This document shows, piece by piece, positions 42,232 to 52,361 of a stretch of 64,000 nucleotides of DNA (position 1 is the stretch's first letter; each line of letters begins with the position of its first letter). The stretch spans positions 124,001-188,000 of the forward strand of contig DASUWH010000045.1 of assembly GCA_036378535.1 (NCBI GenBank), read 5' to 3'. Below the pieces are notes generated by a model. It was not told where the DNA came from. It searched no databases and saw nothing but the letters and a program-made list of their open reading frames with translations. The DNA comes from Gp1-AA122 sp036378535. Its GTDB lineage: Bacteria; Acidobacteriota; Terriglobia; Terriglobales; Acidobacteriaceae. Both the position numbers and the translations under genes were made by a program.

Positions 42232-45042
42232 TCAGCTTGCGGTTTTCTTGGCGTTGTTCGCGGCCGAGCCGTTGTTGAAAAAATGCGCCAGCACTTGCCC
42301 CGTGTAGGATTTTCTCACTCGCGCCACCTGCTCAGGCGTGCCTTGCGCCACCACGCGACCGCCTTCTTCCCCGCCTTCCGGCCCCAGGTCGATGATCCAG
42401 TCGGCGTTGCGAATCACATCCATGTTGTGCTCAATGATGATTACCGTGTTGCCTAAATCTGTCAGCCGGTGCAGCACGTCCAGCAACTTCTTCACATCGT
42501 CAAAGTGCAGCCCGGTCGTGGGCTCATCCAGCAGGTATAGAGTTTTGCCGGTCTGGCGCTTGCTCAACTCTCTGGCCAGCTTGATTCTTTGCGCCTCGCC
42601 TCCGGAAAGCGTTACCGCGGATTGACCTAGTTCGATGTATCCCAGACCTACATCTACGAGCGTCTGCAGCTTCTGTTTGACCTGGGGAATATTCTCCAGC
42701 ACCGGCAGCGCATCCGAAACCGGCGTCTGCAACAAATCAGCAATGGAATAGTCTCTGTACTTCACTGCCAGGGTTTCGCGGTTGTAGCGCTTGCCGCCGC
42801 ACACCTCGCACAGCACGTAGACATCCGGCAGGAAATTCATTTCGATGCGCCGCTGCCCCTCTCCCTGGCAAGCCTCGCATCTTCCGCCCGGCACATTGAA
42901 GGAGAAGCGCCCCGCCTTGTATCCGCGCTCGCGCGATTCGGGCATCATGGCGTACAAATCCCGTATAGGCGTGAACACGCCGGTGTAGGTCGCCGGATTG
43001 GAGCGCGGGGTTCGTCCGATCGGCGACTGGTCAATGCGGATGACCTTATCGATATTCTCGACCCCCGAGATGGCCTTGTGCTCGCCCGGTTCCTCTCGCG
43101 ACCGATAAAGCTGTTTCGCCAGCGCGCGATACAAAATGTCATTCACCAGGGTCGATTTGCCCGAACCGGAAACGCCGGTCACCACTGTCATCACGCCGAG
43201 CGGGAAGGCCACATCGATGCTCTTCAGATTGTTTTCGCGTGCACCCAGCACGGTGATGGCATTCCCGTTGGTGTGGCGGCGCTCGGAACGCATCTCAATC
43301 TGTTGCTTACCCGAGATGTAAGCGCCGGTCAGCGATTCCGCCACATTCTCGATCTGCTGCGGTGTTCCCGAAGCAACCAGGGCCCCGCCGTGGCGGCCGG
43401 CGCCCGGCCCCAGGTCGATGACGTAATCCGCGCGCCGGATCGTCTCCTCGTCGTGCTCGACCACCAGCACGGTATTCCCCAAATCGCGCAATGACTCCAA
43501 GGCCTGGAGCAGCCGGCTGTTGTCGCGATGATGAAGACCAATCGAGGGCTCGTCGAGCACGTAGAGCACTCCCCGCAGTTTCGATCCAATCTGGGTCGCC
43601 AGGCGAATGCGCTGGCCTTCCCCACCGGAGAGCGTCGCGGCCGAGCGATCCAGCGAGATGTACCCCAACCCCACCGCATTGAGGAACTGCAGCCGTTCCA
43701 CGATCTCATGCATCACGCGCCCGGCAATAATCTCTTCGCGTCCGGCCAGTTTGATCGCACGCGCGCTTTCCAGCGCCCGCGAGACTGGCAGCGCGGTGAA
43801 ATCAGCAATCGACATCCCACTTACTTTGACCGCCAGGCTCTCCGGCCGCAGCCGCCGTCCCTGACAGACCGGGCATTCCGTCGGCGACATGTATTCCAGC
43901 AGATACTCGCGATAATTGTCGGAGGTTGAGTCGTCGAGGTTCTGCTTCAGGTAGGCGGTGATCCCGCGGAAGCCGCTCTTTCCACCCCGCTCCGGCTCGC
44001 CATAGAACAGCAGGCTTTGAATTTTGTCCGGCAGCTTTTCCAGCGGCGTATTCAGATCAAATCCGTATGCGGCGGCCGTGATCTGAATCATGTGCACCAG
44101 GTTGGAAGACGCCGAGCCCGGCCCCAAGGCGCCATCCAGCAGCGGCTTGGACCAATCTACGATGATCTTGGCCGGGTCGAAATCATACTTGCTGCCCAGC
44201 CCGTGACATTCCGGGCAGGCGCCGTAGGCGCTGTTAAAAGAAAAAGAGCGCGGCTCCAGTTGCGGCACGTTAATCCCGCAATTCGGACAGGCCAGACGCT
44301 CCGAATAGAGTTGCTCTTCCCCGTCGACTACCACAACCTGAACCAGCCCACCGGCTAGCTTCATCGCCACCGCGATCGAACGCTCGAGCCTGGGTTCGAT
44401 ACCAGGCTTGACCAGCAGGCGATCAATCACCACCTCGACGGTGTGATTCTTGCGTTTGTCGAGGGAGATTTCATCCTCCAGGCTCATCAACTCGCCATCA
44501 ATCCGCGCGCGCGTGAAGCCATGTTGCAGCAGGCTGTCCATCTCTTTCTTGAACTCGCCTTTCCGCCCGCGAACAATCGGCGCCAGGATCATGACGCGGT
44601 CCTCAGGAGTGAGCGCCATGACGCGTTGCACGATCTGCTCCGCCGATTGCCGCGCGATCGCCTGCCCGCATTTCGGGCAGTGCGGCACTCCAATTGAGGC
44701 GAACAGGAGGCGAAGATAATCGTAAATCTCGGTGATGGTTCCTACAGTCGATCGCGGGCTGCGGCTGGTGGTCTTCTGCTCGATCGAAATGGACGGGCTC
44801 AGGCCGTCAATCGCGTCCACATCGGGGCGTTCCATCTGGTCCAGAAATTGACGTGCGTAAGCCGACAGAGTCTCGACATAGCGTCTCTGCCCTTCCGCGT
44901 AAATCGTGTCAAACGCCAGGGAAGATTTACCCGACCCGCTCAGCCCAGTGATAACGGTCAGGGCATTGCGCGGGATCTCAACATCAATGTTTTTAAGGTT
45001 ATGCTGGCGCGCCCCGCGCACCGTGATCTTGGTGATGGACAT
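42232..45042 (-). CDS. uvrA: Excinuclease ABC subunit A
   Basis: Damage-recognition ATPase of nucleotide excision repair. The 936 residues have the two-ATPase arrangement: Walker A GLSGSGKSS (33-41) and GVSGSGKST (about 625), signatures LSGGEGQRIRLATQ (about 472) and LSGGEAQRIKLAREL (about 812). Zinc-finger cysteines are in CPKCGQAI, CPNCGINV/CPEC, and CEACQGEG/CEVCGGKR. It works with UvrB and UvrC, not in this window. A promoter candidate lies 83-112 bp upstream. No LexA-type box recognised. Confidence 0.97.
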   Translation of the reverse strand: MSITKITVRGARQHNLKNIDVEIPRNALTVITGLSGSGKSSLAFDTIYAEGQRRYVETLSAYARQFLDQMERPDVDAIDGLSPSISIEQKTTSRSPRSTVGTITEIYDYLRLLFASIGVPHCPKCGQAIARQSAEQIVQRVMALTPEDRVMILAPIVRGRKGEFKKEMDSLLQHGFTRARIDGELMSLEDEISLDKRKNHTVEVVIDRLLVKPGIEPRLERSIAVAMKLAGGLVQVVVVDGEEQLYSERLACPNCGINVPQLEPRSFSFNSAYGACPECHGLGSKYDFDPAKIIVDWSKPLLDGALGPGSASSNLVHMIQITAAAYGFDLNTPLEKLPDKIQSLLFYGEPERGGKSGFRGITAYLKQNLDDSTSDNYREYLLEYMSPTECPVCQGRRLRPESLAVKVSGMSIADFTALPVSRALESARAIKLAGREEIIAGRVMHEIVERLQFLNAVGLGYISLDRSAATLSGGEGQRIRLATQIGSKLRGVLYVLDEPSIGLHHRDNSRLLQALESLRDLGNTVLVVEHDEETIRRADYVIDLGPGAGRHGGALVASGTPQQIENVAESLTGAYISGKQQIEMRSERRHTNGNAITVLGARENNLKSIDVAFPLGVMTVVTGVSGSGKSTLVNDILYRALAKQLYRSREEPGEHKAISGVENIDKVIRIDQSPIGRTPRSNPATYTGVFTPIRDLYAMMPESRERGYKAGRFSFNVPGGRCEACQGEGQRRIEMNFLPDVYVLCEVCGGKRYNRETLAVKYRDYSIADLLQTPVSDALPVLENIPQVKQKLQTLVDVGLGYIELGQSAVTLSGGEAQRIKLARELSKRQTGKTLYLLDEPTTGLHFDDVKKLLDVLHRLTDLGNTVIIIEHNMDVIRNADWIIDLGPEGGEEGGRVVAQGTPEQVARVRKSYTGQVLAHFFNNGSAANNAKKTAS

Positions 45043-45124
45043 GTACTAGTGGCTGACGACCTTCCGTAATGTGGACGGGTCCCCCAGAAACGTTGGAAAG
45101 TGGGGAAGCGCACCTCTACTCCGT

Positions 45125-45154
45125 ATCTTAGTTGTAACTACCGGAAGTGGTCAA
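45125..45154 (-). promoter_or_regulatory. Candidate sigma-70 promoter of uvrA
   Basis: On the minus strand TTGACC (45149-45154) and TAAGAT (45125-45130) are separated by 18 bp, about 83 bp upstream of the uvrA ATG. Five of six and four of six consensus bases match. No SD is obvious before the ATG. Confidence 0.45.
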
Positions 45155-45262
45155 CGCGGGTACAGTGAGGAAGCCGGGGCGGTACAGGAGAAATCCCTAA
45201 CCGCATGAAACGAAAGGCATGAACCCAGCATCTGAGTGAGGCGCACTTTTAGGGGCCAATCA

Positions 45263-45445
45263 GTGAACGCTTTTTACGCTTCAGCTATTCTCTCCCTTAC
45301 GGTTCTTCTCGCCGTCGCCTTCGGGATCTTAGCCGCCTATAGCGTGGTCAACGGTATTCTGTTCGCCTTTGGCCGCCAGACCCGGCCGCAACCCCAGCCA
45401 CAGCCCGTGCTGATGGCCAGAAACGCCCAAGCCGGCGCGGACTAG
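45263..45445 (+). CDS. Small single-pass membrane protein
   Basis: About 60 residues from GTG 45263: NAFYASAILSLTVLLAVAFG followed by ILAAYSVVNGILFAFG forms one long or two short membrane helices. A Gln/Pro tail (RPQPQPQPVLMARNAQAG) follows. I recall near-identical short proteins in acidobacterial genomes, which supports it; the function is unknown. A start at 45236 would add nine non-hydrophobic residues. Confidence 0.55.
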   Translation: MNAFYASAILSLTVLLAVAFGILAAYSVVNGILFAFGRQTRPQPQPQPVLMARNAQAGAD

Positions 45446-45460
45446 GCAAGGCTTCCAGGT

Positions 45461-45845
45461 TAGATTACTCACTGTCATCCTGAGCGAGGGCGTAAGCCCG
45501 AGTCGGAGGACCGCATGTCTCCAGAAGTGGCACAGTCTAGTCAGGGAATCCTCACTACACTCCGTGTGTCACGACATCTTTGGGAGAGGCCAACGACCAG
45601 CACCTCTTCCCCGCTGACTCCTGACTACCGACTCCTGACTACTTCTTGTTGCCGGGCTAGATTACTCACCGTCATCCTGAGCGAGGGCGTAAGCCCGAGT
45701 CGGAGGACCGCATGTCTCCAGGAGTGGCACAGTCTAGTCAGGGAATTCTCACTACACTCCGTGTGTCACGACATCTTTGGGAGAGGCCAACGACCAGCAC
45801 CTCTTCCCCGCTGACTCCTGACTACCGACTCCTGACTACTTCTTG
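45461..45845 (+). repeat. 197-bp direct duplication containing both repeat types
   Basis: 45461-45648 is repeated almost exactly at 45658-45845, an offset of 197 bp. Each copy starts with a TGTCATCCTGAGCG element with the GGGC-GTAA-GCCC hairpin. It continues with a unique stretch (CACGACATCTTTGGGAGAGG) and ends with the heptamers CTGACTC-CTGACTA-CCGACTC-CTGACTA. No gene is visible in 45446-45865. Confidence 0.93.
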
Positions 45846-45865
45846 GACGACAATGAAATGGAATG

Positions 45866-46666
45866 TCACCTGGCCGTCCAGCCTCCGTCGATAAGGATCG
45901 TGTGCCCGGTTATCAATGACGCAGATGGCGACGCCAGAAATACCACCGCTCCGGCAACGTCCATCGGCTCCCCAATACGGTGCAGGGCGGCGATTCTCTC
46001 GATCGTGTCCGCGCGAAACTCGGGGTTGGCCAGCGCACTCTCCGTGCCCGGCGTCCGAATGAACGTCGGCGCCACCGCGTTAACCGTGATGTTGTATCTC
46101 CCCCATTCGATGGCCAGACATTTGGTCAGGTGGGCGATGCCAGCCTTGGTCATGCAGTAGATGGACTCGGTTGGCAAGGCCACAAACCCCGCCTGCGAAC
46201 TCATGTTAATAATGCGTCCGCGCTGCTGCCGGATCATCACGCGCCCCGCCGCCTGGCTTGCGAAAAAAGTTCCCTTTAAATTGACCGCCAACGTCAGATC
46301 AAAATCTTCTTCGCGCACGTTTTCCGCAGGATTCTCCGGAGCAACGCCCGCGTTATTGACTAAAATATCGAGCTTGCCGAAGTGCTGGACTGCCTGCTCC
46401 ACGGCGTGAACGATCTGATCTTTGTGAGCGACATCCATCCGCAGCCGAATCGCGCGCCGGCCAAGCGCTTCGATCTCCTGCACCACGTCGGCCCCGGTAT
46501 TCACGTCGCGCAGGCCCAGCGCAATATCAGCACCGGCATTGGCCAACGCTAAAGAAATCGCGCGCCCCAAGCCACGAGCAGCGCCCGTGACTAAGGCCAC
46601 ATCGCCATTCAGATTGAATCGTGGAAATTCAGTCGCAGGCGTTACCGCCGGCATCGCAGTTCGCAT
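45866..46666 (-). CDS. Short-chain dehydrogenase/reductase (classical SDR)
   Basis: About 266 residues with the NAD(P) motif TGAARGLG, NNAG (LDILVNNAGVAPE), and the catalytic Ser in INMSSQAGF with YCMTK (Tyr and Lys). The C-terminal GHTILIDGGW is also typical. The pattern is closest to glucose/gluconate-type and fatty-acid FabG-like SDRs; the substrate is not clear. ATG 46666 or 46654 fit the fold; the longer frame to 46741 adds unlike residues. Adjacent genes give no pathway. Confidence 0.9.
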   Translation of the reverse strand: MRTAMPAVTPATEFPRFNLNGDVALVTGAARGLGRAISLALANAGADIALGLRDVNTGADVVQEIEALGRRAIRLRMDVAHKDQIVHAVEQAVQHFGKLDILVNNAGVAPENPAENVREEDFDLTLAVNLKGTFFASQAAGRVMIRQQRGRIINMSSQAGFVALPTESIYCMTKAGIAHLTKCLAIEWGRYNITVNAVAPTFIRTPGTESALANPEFRADTIERIAALHRIGEPMDVAGAVVFLASPSASLITGHTILIDGGWTAR

Positions 46667-46770
46667 GGAACGGGAGTGTAGCACTACCGTGTTGACAGGA
46701 AACCTTGAGGCAGTCGAGACAGGCAGAAGCAGGCGCCGCAACCGGCTGCGGCGCCTTCTCTTTCCTCCGC

Positions 46771-48123
46771 CTAGGGAGTAATGGCAATTGCCTGATCAGC
46801 CTGGATGAGTCCGGCACCGACAGCATCGCAAAGCGTGCCATTGCAATCGGTGTCCCAGGTGATGGTTGCCGGGGCGGTGTTGTTCCAAATATCTCTGGAA
46901 CCGCTGGCCGGCATCACGAGCGCGCTGGACTTGAGTATGCTCTCCACATCCGCCGCCTTTAGAGTCGGATTCTTCTCCAGGATGAGAGCCGAAACCGCAG
47001 CCACATGCGGAGTAGCCATCGAGGTGCCGCCCACATAATAGAAATTGGTCAGTTTCGAATTGTGCAGGTCGGCTAGACTCTTCGACCACCAGGGCAGATG
47101 AGAATATCCATTCCCCTCCTCAAAAGGTCCTCGGACCCAGGAACCGGGAGCCAGCACATCCAATTCTTGCCCGGAGAAAGCCCGGCTGCTGAAGTCGGTC
47201 ACGTATACCTGATCGACCGAGGTCGGGTCGGCCACTTCTCCCGTTCCCGGCCACAGTGGCGCGAACGGGTATTTCAACCACCACATACGGTAGCGTCCAA
47301 AGTCTTTTCCGGGATAGATCCATTCCCCAGTCCAGCCCACCGCTCCGGCCGAGATCACGGGAGCATAAGCGCCGGGATAATCCATTCCGCTCTCGCCGGC
47401 GTTGCCGGCAGCCGCCACGATTACTACTCCGTTGGCAATTGCATTGTCGATGGCATCTTTCTCAACTTGCGCTAATTCGGTGCCACCCAGGCTCATGTTG
47501 ATCACCATGGGCCGATATCCGGCTTTGGCCAGCCCGGCCACGTAGTTGATGCCGGCTGCGATCATTTCGTCCGTGCCAAAATTCGCCACCTGAGCAGGAA
47601 TACCGCCGTTGCATTTCGGCAGTGCTGGAACCTGGTAGTCACCCAGGACCTTCACCGGAATAATGGTGACATCCGGAGCGATACCGCGCACATAAATGGC
47701 AGGCAAGGCGTAACCCTGTGCCGCATCCGTATTGCTGCGATAGTTATAGCCAATAATGGTGCTGGTAACATGAGTTCCGTGACTGGAGCTGTTGGAACCG
47801 ATGAATCCGCTTTGCCGGAGTTGGCCAACCGTGACCCCCAGCCCGCAAACATCGTTCTGCGCTTTGAATGAAATTGGCTGGAAGAAGCCAGTGCCCAGTT
47901 GGGTGGCGATCCGCGCCTTGGGGAGATAGTTGCTCCAATTCGGCACCAGCCCCGTGTCGAGGACTGCTACGTATACGCCGGCTCCGGTCTGTGCCACGTC
48001 TTCACTGTTGATCAGATCTGCATCCCATGTGGAGTAAGTACCCGCGGTTTGTTTCTGCGCCACTGCCAGGCTTGTGATAAACAGGAGCGCCGTAAGTAAG
48101 ATGATTAAGCGACGAGAGCTCAT
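46771..48123 (-). CDS. Secreted subtilisin-like (S8) serine protease
   Basis: The 450-residue protease has a signal peptide (RRLIILLTALLFITSLAVAQ) and the triad Asp56 (VAVLDTG), His115 (SSSHGTHVTS) and Ser at about 366 (GGTSMATPH). The oxyanion Asn is in AAAGNAGESG. There is no clear pro-domain: the catalytic domain begins about 25 residues after the signal, which is short for S8. ATG 48123 has AAAGGA about 7 nt upstream. Extracellular protein degradation is likely. Confidence 0.93.
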   Translation of the reverse strand: MSSRRLIILLTALLFITSLAVAQKQTAGTYSTWDADLINSEDVAQTGAGVYVAVLDTGLVPNWSNYLPKARIATQLGTGFFQPISFKAQNDVCGLGVTVGQLRQSGFIGSNSSSHGTHVTSTIIGYNYRSNTDAAQGYALPAIYVRGIAPDVTIIPVKVLGDYQVPALPKCNGGIPAQVANFGTDEMIAAGINYVAGLAKAGYRPMVINMSLGGTELAQVEKDAIDNAIANGVVIVAAAGNAGESGMDYPGAYAPVISAGAVGWTGEWIYPGKDFGRYRMWWLKYPFAPLWPGTGEVADPTSVDQVYVTDFSSRAFSGQELDVLAPGSWVRGPFEEGNGYSHLPWWSKSLADLHNSKLTNFYYVGGTSMATPHVAAVSALILEKNPTLKAADVESILKSSALVMPASGSRDIWNNTAPATITWDTDCNGTLCDAVGAGLIQADQAIAITP

Positions 48124-48513
48124 TGTGATCCTTTCGACCGAAAAATTCGGCAGCAATCTGTTGTCGATGAAACCCCGCAACTACGAGGAACGGCAAGACG
48201 GTACATGAAGGAGTTAGTTCAAATTAGTTTGGATGGCCGCGCGGTGGATCGGGAGAGATGCGACCATCGTCGCCGGCTGGAAGATCCGACAACTACCAAA
48301 GGATGACATGAGGTCACTACCTGAGCCGAGCTTTTTGTGCAGTTTTTCAATATTGTCTTCCCATTTTGGCACTGATCATGTCTTTCAATCCGCGTCCCTT
48401 CGCCGAAAATCGGCAGTCCGAAAGTGCGTGCGGCATGTGCAACGACAGCTGAAAGCGGCAGCGGACACCCACAAGAACGTCGTTCTCTCAACTGCTATTC
48501 TGAGATCGCAAAC
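48124..48513. other. Divergent promoter region, no gene supported
   Basis: Between the divergent protease and oxidoreductase genes. It should hold both promoters. The T-rich part near 48331-48365 is AT-richer than the rest. A frame of about 94 residues (48233-48517) has no ribosome binding site or resemblance and is not accepted. Confidence 0.4.
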
Positions 48514-49605
48514 ATGAGTTCAAAAAAACAGACTCTCAACATCGCCATGATCGGCCACGGCTTCATCGCCCGTGCGCACTCGAATGCGTTCTTGCAGGTG
48601 AGCCATTTCTTCGACTCTCCCTACGAACTAATTCCGCAAGTTATCTGCGGGCGCGATCGTGAAAAGACTGAAGCTATGGCGGCGCGCTGGGGCTGGCAAG
48701 AAGTAGCCACCGATTGGCGCTCGCTCGTCGAGCGCCCCGATATTCAGGTCGTGGACATAGCCACTCCCAACGCCCTGCATGCGCCCATCGCTCTGGCAGC
48801 GGCGGCGGCGGGAAAGATGATCTGGTGCGAGAAGCCCCTCGCCATGTCTGTGCAGGAAGCCGAAGCGATGGCCGCAGCCGTAAAGAGCATCCCCAACCTG
48901 GTATGGTTCAATTACCGGCGAGTTCCCGCAGTCGCCTTCGCGAAAGTCCTGCTCGAGGAAGGACGCCTTGGCCAGATTTACCATTACCGCGGCCTTTACC
49001 TGAACCAATCCGGCAACAATCCTGCCAAGACCTCCGGATGGCGCTACCAGCGCGCCCAGGCGGGATCCGGCGCGCTTGGCGATCTCTTGTCCCACTCCGT
49101 CGACCTTGCTCTGCACCTGAACGGGCCCATAGCCGACTTCTCCGCGATGTCCCACACCTTTGCTCCTGGCCGCGACGTGGATGATGCCGTAGCCCTGCTC
49201 GCCCGCTTCTCCAACGGCAGCATTGGCACCTTTGAAGCCACGCGCTACGGCGTTGGCTGTCGCAATCGCAACGCTTTCGAGATCAACGGCTCGCGCGGCA
49301 TGTTGGCCTTCAACCTCGAGCGCATGAACCGCCTCGAGTTTGTGGATGTCACCGAACCCCCGGAGTTGCAGGGCATGCGCGACATCCTCGTAACCGGCCC
49401 CAACCAACCCTACTGGGAAAATTTCTGGAAGCCCGGCCACGAAATCGGCTACGAGCACACCTTTATCGCAACCCTGGGAGATTTTCTGCAAAGCCTTGCC
49501 AAGGACGAACCCTTTCATCCCAACTTTGCCGACGCCCTCCAGGTTCAAAAGGTACTGGAGGCCATAGTGTGGTCCGCCTCTTCAGCGACTTGGGTAAAAC
49601 TCTAA
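48514..49605 (+). CDS. Gfo/Idh/MocA family oxidoreductase
   Basis: The 363-residue NAD(P)-dependent enzyme has the Rossmann start IAMIGHGFIARAHSNAF, the family motif CEKPLAM at about 111 with the catalytic Lys, and a C-terminal alpha/beta domain with GDLLSHSVDLALHL (expected catalytic or substrate His). Substrates are sugars or inositols. I infer a sugar dehydrogenase of unknown specificity. No sugar transporter or isomerase is adjacent. Confidence 0.9.
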   Translation: MSSKKQTLNIAMIGHGFIARAHSNAFLQVSHFFDSPYELIPQVICGRDREKTEAMAARWGWQEVATDWRSLVERPDIQVVDIATPNALHAPIALAAAAAGKMIWCEKPLAMSVQEAEAMAAAVKSIPNLVWFNYRRVPAVAFAKVLLEEGRLGQIYHYRGLYLNQSGNNPAKTSGWRYQRAQAGSGALGDLLSHSVDLALHLNGPIADFSAMSHTFAPGRDVDDAVALLARFSNGSIGTFEATRYGVGCRNRNAFEINGSRGMLAFNLERMNRLEFVDVTEPPELQGMRDILVTGPNQPYWENFWKPGHEIGYEHTFIATLGDFLQSLAKDEPFHPNFADALQVQKVLEAIVWSASSATWVKL

Positions 49606-49607
49606 CC

Positions 49608-49706
49608 GTGTCATCCCGAGCGGAGCCGAGGGACTGCGAAGCAGTTCGTCGGCGGAGTCGAGGGACCTTGTGTTTCAAGGCTGGAGTCGAGGGGTACCTC
49701 GTGTTT
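49608..49706 (+). repeat. TGTCATCCCGA element with ACTGC hairpin plus partial copy
   Basis: Opens GTGTCATCCCGAGCGGAG and closes GAGTCGAGGGACCTTGTGTTT (49674). The centre includes ACTGC-GAA-GCAGT. A partial 3' copy (GGAGTCGAGGGGTACCTCGTGTTT) follows to 49706. It is downstream of the oxidoreductase gene. Confidence 0.85.
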
Positions 49707-49820
49707 GGCCGCTCTACTGAACGCTCTTTTTACCCTTTTCCCTGATTCCCCACCCCTTTTCAACTCCGTCCAGAAAACCCCAATCCCGTGGCTTCCATCT
49801 GAACTGGTCCAGCAGCATAG

Positions 49821-52343
49821 ATGCAGATGAAGCGAGCAGTTCTCCTCAATTCGTTCGGCGAGCAACGGGTCGTGGTCCCTGCCGGTCGACGCATCCTCCT
49901 GTTGGTCACCCTGTGTCTTGGATCGACGATAGCCGCAACGGCGCAGAGCGGGCCCATTTGTGGCGTTGGAGTTTCCCCGCTGAGCGGGACTGCGCCACTG
50001 ACGGTAACAGCTACCGGCGGGTGCTCAGACGCTACAGGCACCATTGTGACGGAGACTCTGGATTGGGGTGACGGTACCCAGGCGTCCATCTCGTCCTTCG
50101 GCGCTTTTACGGTTACGCACACGTACACGGCCGCAGGAACGTTCACCATTGTTCTTAGCGCGGTGGATTCGAATGGCGCTCAGGGTGCATCGCCCCCGCA
50201 GCAGGTAGTAGTGAGCGTTAATTCGGTACCCAGCTGCACGCTGACCGTTACTCCAACCTCCGGGGTAGCGCCACTCAATGTGAATGCCTCAGGAAGTTGT
50301 ACGGACGCTGGCAATGACATCACCAGCGAGGTCATCGCCTGGGGTGACGGCACCAGCACCCAGGCCGCGAGCGGGCCTCACACTTACAACAGTCCTGGCA
50401 CTTTCACTGCGACCCTCACGGCCACCGATGCCGCAGGAAATACCGGCTCTTCCCCAGGTCAAACTGTGAAGGTGACCAGTCCGCCCCCAAGCTGCACGCT
50501 GCAAGTCACTCCCAGCAGCGGTCCCGCCCCCTTACCGGTGACCGCCACCGGAAGCTGTACCGACCTGGATAACGACATAAACAGCACCGTTCTGAACTGG
50601 AGCGACGGCACCACCAGCAATGGCACCAGTGGAACGCACACCTTTACCGCCGCTGGAACTTACGTGGTGACGCTGACGGCCACCGACGCTGCGAACAATA
50701 CCGGAAAGGCGTCCCAAACCGTGACCGTCGGCAACGGTCATAACCAACCGCCGCAATGCTCTATGAGCGTAGCTCCCGCCAGCGGTCAGGTTCCCTTGGC
50801 AGTTACGGTTGATCCCAACTGCTCGGATCCGGAAAACGATATCAACTCGATCACGATTGATTTTGGCGATGGCTTCTATGCGACGGTGGCGCCGAACTCA
50901 AATGCCAGCCACACCTATACCGGGGCGGGATCGTTCAAGATCGTGGTGACCGCGACCGATGTCGCAAACAACATCTCCAACCCATCCTCGCAAAAAGTGG
51001 TAACCAACGATACGCCCACTATGTTCGTGGGCATCGGCAGCGGTCAGATCAAGCAGTTCGATCCGAGTGGCCACTCCTTGAAAACTCTCAGCACCAACCA
51101 GTCGGGATCGATCACCGGCATGGCATTCGACTGGCTTGATTCCCTCTACGTCACCGATTTCAGCGCCGATGGAGTCAGCAAATTCGATGGCAATGGCACT
51201 CTGGTAGGGAATTTCGGCTCCGGTTACAACTGCAAGCCTGAGTCAATCGTCTTCGATAATTCCGGCAACGCCTATGTCGGAGAGACCGGATGCAGTAAGG
51301 CCCTGCTGAAATTTGACGCTTACGGAAATCTCTCCGCCGCCTACAGCGTCGCTACCGAAGTCGAGGGCAGCGACTGGATCGATCTGGCCGCCGACCAGTG
51401 CACCATCTACTACACTTCGCAGGGAACTACCGTCTTTCGCTTCAACGCCTGCACCGGCCAGCAACAAGCGCCTTTCGCGACTGGTTTAACCACTGGTTTA
51501 GCCGTAAAGATTCTCCCCGATAAAAGCGTGCTGGTCGCGGATAAGGCCGACATCGTTCATTTTGATTCCGGCGGAAGCGTGGTTCAAAAATATACGGCTT
51601 CCGGCGAGAGTTGCTTGGTATCGCTGGCGCTCGATCCCGATGGCAAGTCTTTCTGGGCACTGGATTATTGCAGCTCCGATGTCATTCACTTCGACATCAG
51701 CTCGGGAAGCCAGTTAGCCAAGTTCAACTCGGGATCGCCATCCCAGACCGCATATGGGATCGGCATGCGCGTGCCGGCTCCGCAGATGCCGGCTGCCGGC
51801 CCCCTGATCGCCTCGCCCGAAAGCGTATCGGCAGCTGCCGGGCAAAGCGCGTCGTTGAGTCTGGCTTTCGTGCCTTCCGGCTCAGCCGCGAATCAGATGT
51901 TCACCTTCTCCTGCGCCAATCTTCCTGTGGGCGCGGCTTGTCATTTCACGCCTCAGACGGCGACCGTTCCTTCGACAGGAATTTCCGTCAAGGTGACGAT
52001 CACAACAACCGCGGCCACCGCCGCCGAAAAACGGCCTCTGCTCGCCCCGCGATTCGCGGCCTGGTGGACGCTGTTTGCTGGAGTGCTTTTCGTTGGCAAT
52101 ATTCCGAGCGCTGGCGGACGCAGACGACGCCTGCAATGGCTCGGAATCATCCTGGTGCTGCTCCTGTTAACGTCGCTGCTGGCCTGCAGCGCCTCCAGCA
52201 AGAGTTCCGGGAACAGCGGCAGCGGAAACAACGGCGCGCCGGCCGCCAGTTCAACCACACCCCCTAGCAATTATGCCGTCGTGCTGCACGCGACCGGAAA
52301 CAGTTCGCAGAGTTCGACGATCGTCAACCTTACGGTCCAATAG
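49821..52343 (+). CDS. Large surface protein with PKD repeats and NHL-like propeller
   Basis: The 840-residue protein has a signal peptide (RRILLLVTLCLGSTIAATAQ). Four PKD domains follow (about 48-132, 138-222, 225-302, 308-395), each with SGxAPLxVxA and HTYTxAGTFT. Then come an NHL/beta-propeller-like region (about 400-640) and a beta-sandwich (about 655-730). The C-terminal module has two hydrophobic segments around an Arg cluster (GGRRRRLQW), a lipobox-like LLAC, a Ser/Gly/Asn linker and a final strand STIVNLTVQ. It is likely an outer-surface adhesion or carbohydrate-binding protein. A FecR gene follows after 18 bp. Confidence 0.88.
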   Translation: MQMKRAVLLNSFGEQRVVVPAGRRILLLVTLCLGSTIAATAQSGPICGVGVSPLSGTAPLTVTATGGCSDATGTIVTETLDWGDGTQASISSFGAFTVTHTYTAAGTFTIVLSAVDSNGAQGASPPQQVVVSVNSVPSCTLTVTPTSGVAPLNVNASGSCTDAGNDITSEVIAWGDGTSTQAASGPHTYNSPGTFTATLTATDAAGNTGSSPGQTVKVTSPPPSCTLQVTPSSGPAPLPVTATGSCTDLDNDINSTVLNWSDGTTSNGTSGTHTFTAAGTYVVTLTATDAANNTGKASQTVTVGNGHNQPPQCSMSVAPASGQVPLAVTVDPNCSDPENDINSITIDFGDGFYATVAPNSNASHTYTGAGSFKIVVTATDVANNISNPSSQKVVTNDTPTMFVGIGSGQIKQFDPSGHSLKTLSTNQSGSITGMAFDWLDSLYVTDFSADGVSKFDGNGTLVGNFGSGYNCKPESIVFDNSGNAYVGETGCSKALLKFDAYGNLSAAYSVATEVEGSDWIDLAADQCTIYYTSQGTTVFRFNACTGQQQAPFATGLTTGLAVKILPDKSVLVADKADIVHFDSGGSVVQKYTASGESCLVSLALDPDGKSFWALDYCSSDVIHFDISSGSQLAKFNSGSPSQTAYGIGMRVPAPQMPAAGPLIASPESVSAAAGQSASLSLAFVPSGSAANQMFTFSCANLPVGAACHFTPQTATVPSTGISVKVTITTTAATAAEKRPLLAPRFAAWWTLFAGVLFVGNIPSAGGRRRRLQWLGIILVLLLLTSLLACSASSKSSGNSGSGNNGAPAASSTTPPSNYAVVLHATGNSSQSSTIVNLTVQ

Positions 52344-52361
52344 CCCGCAGAGAGAGGCATC

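Noticed and set aside
48360..48400. Sigma-54 promoter (TGGCAC near 48366)
   Set aside because: The -12 GC element is missing at the right spacing.
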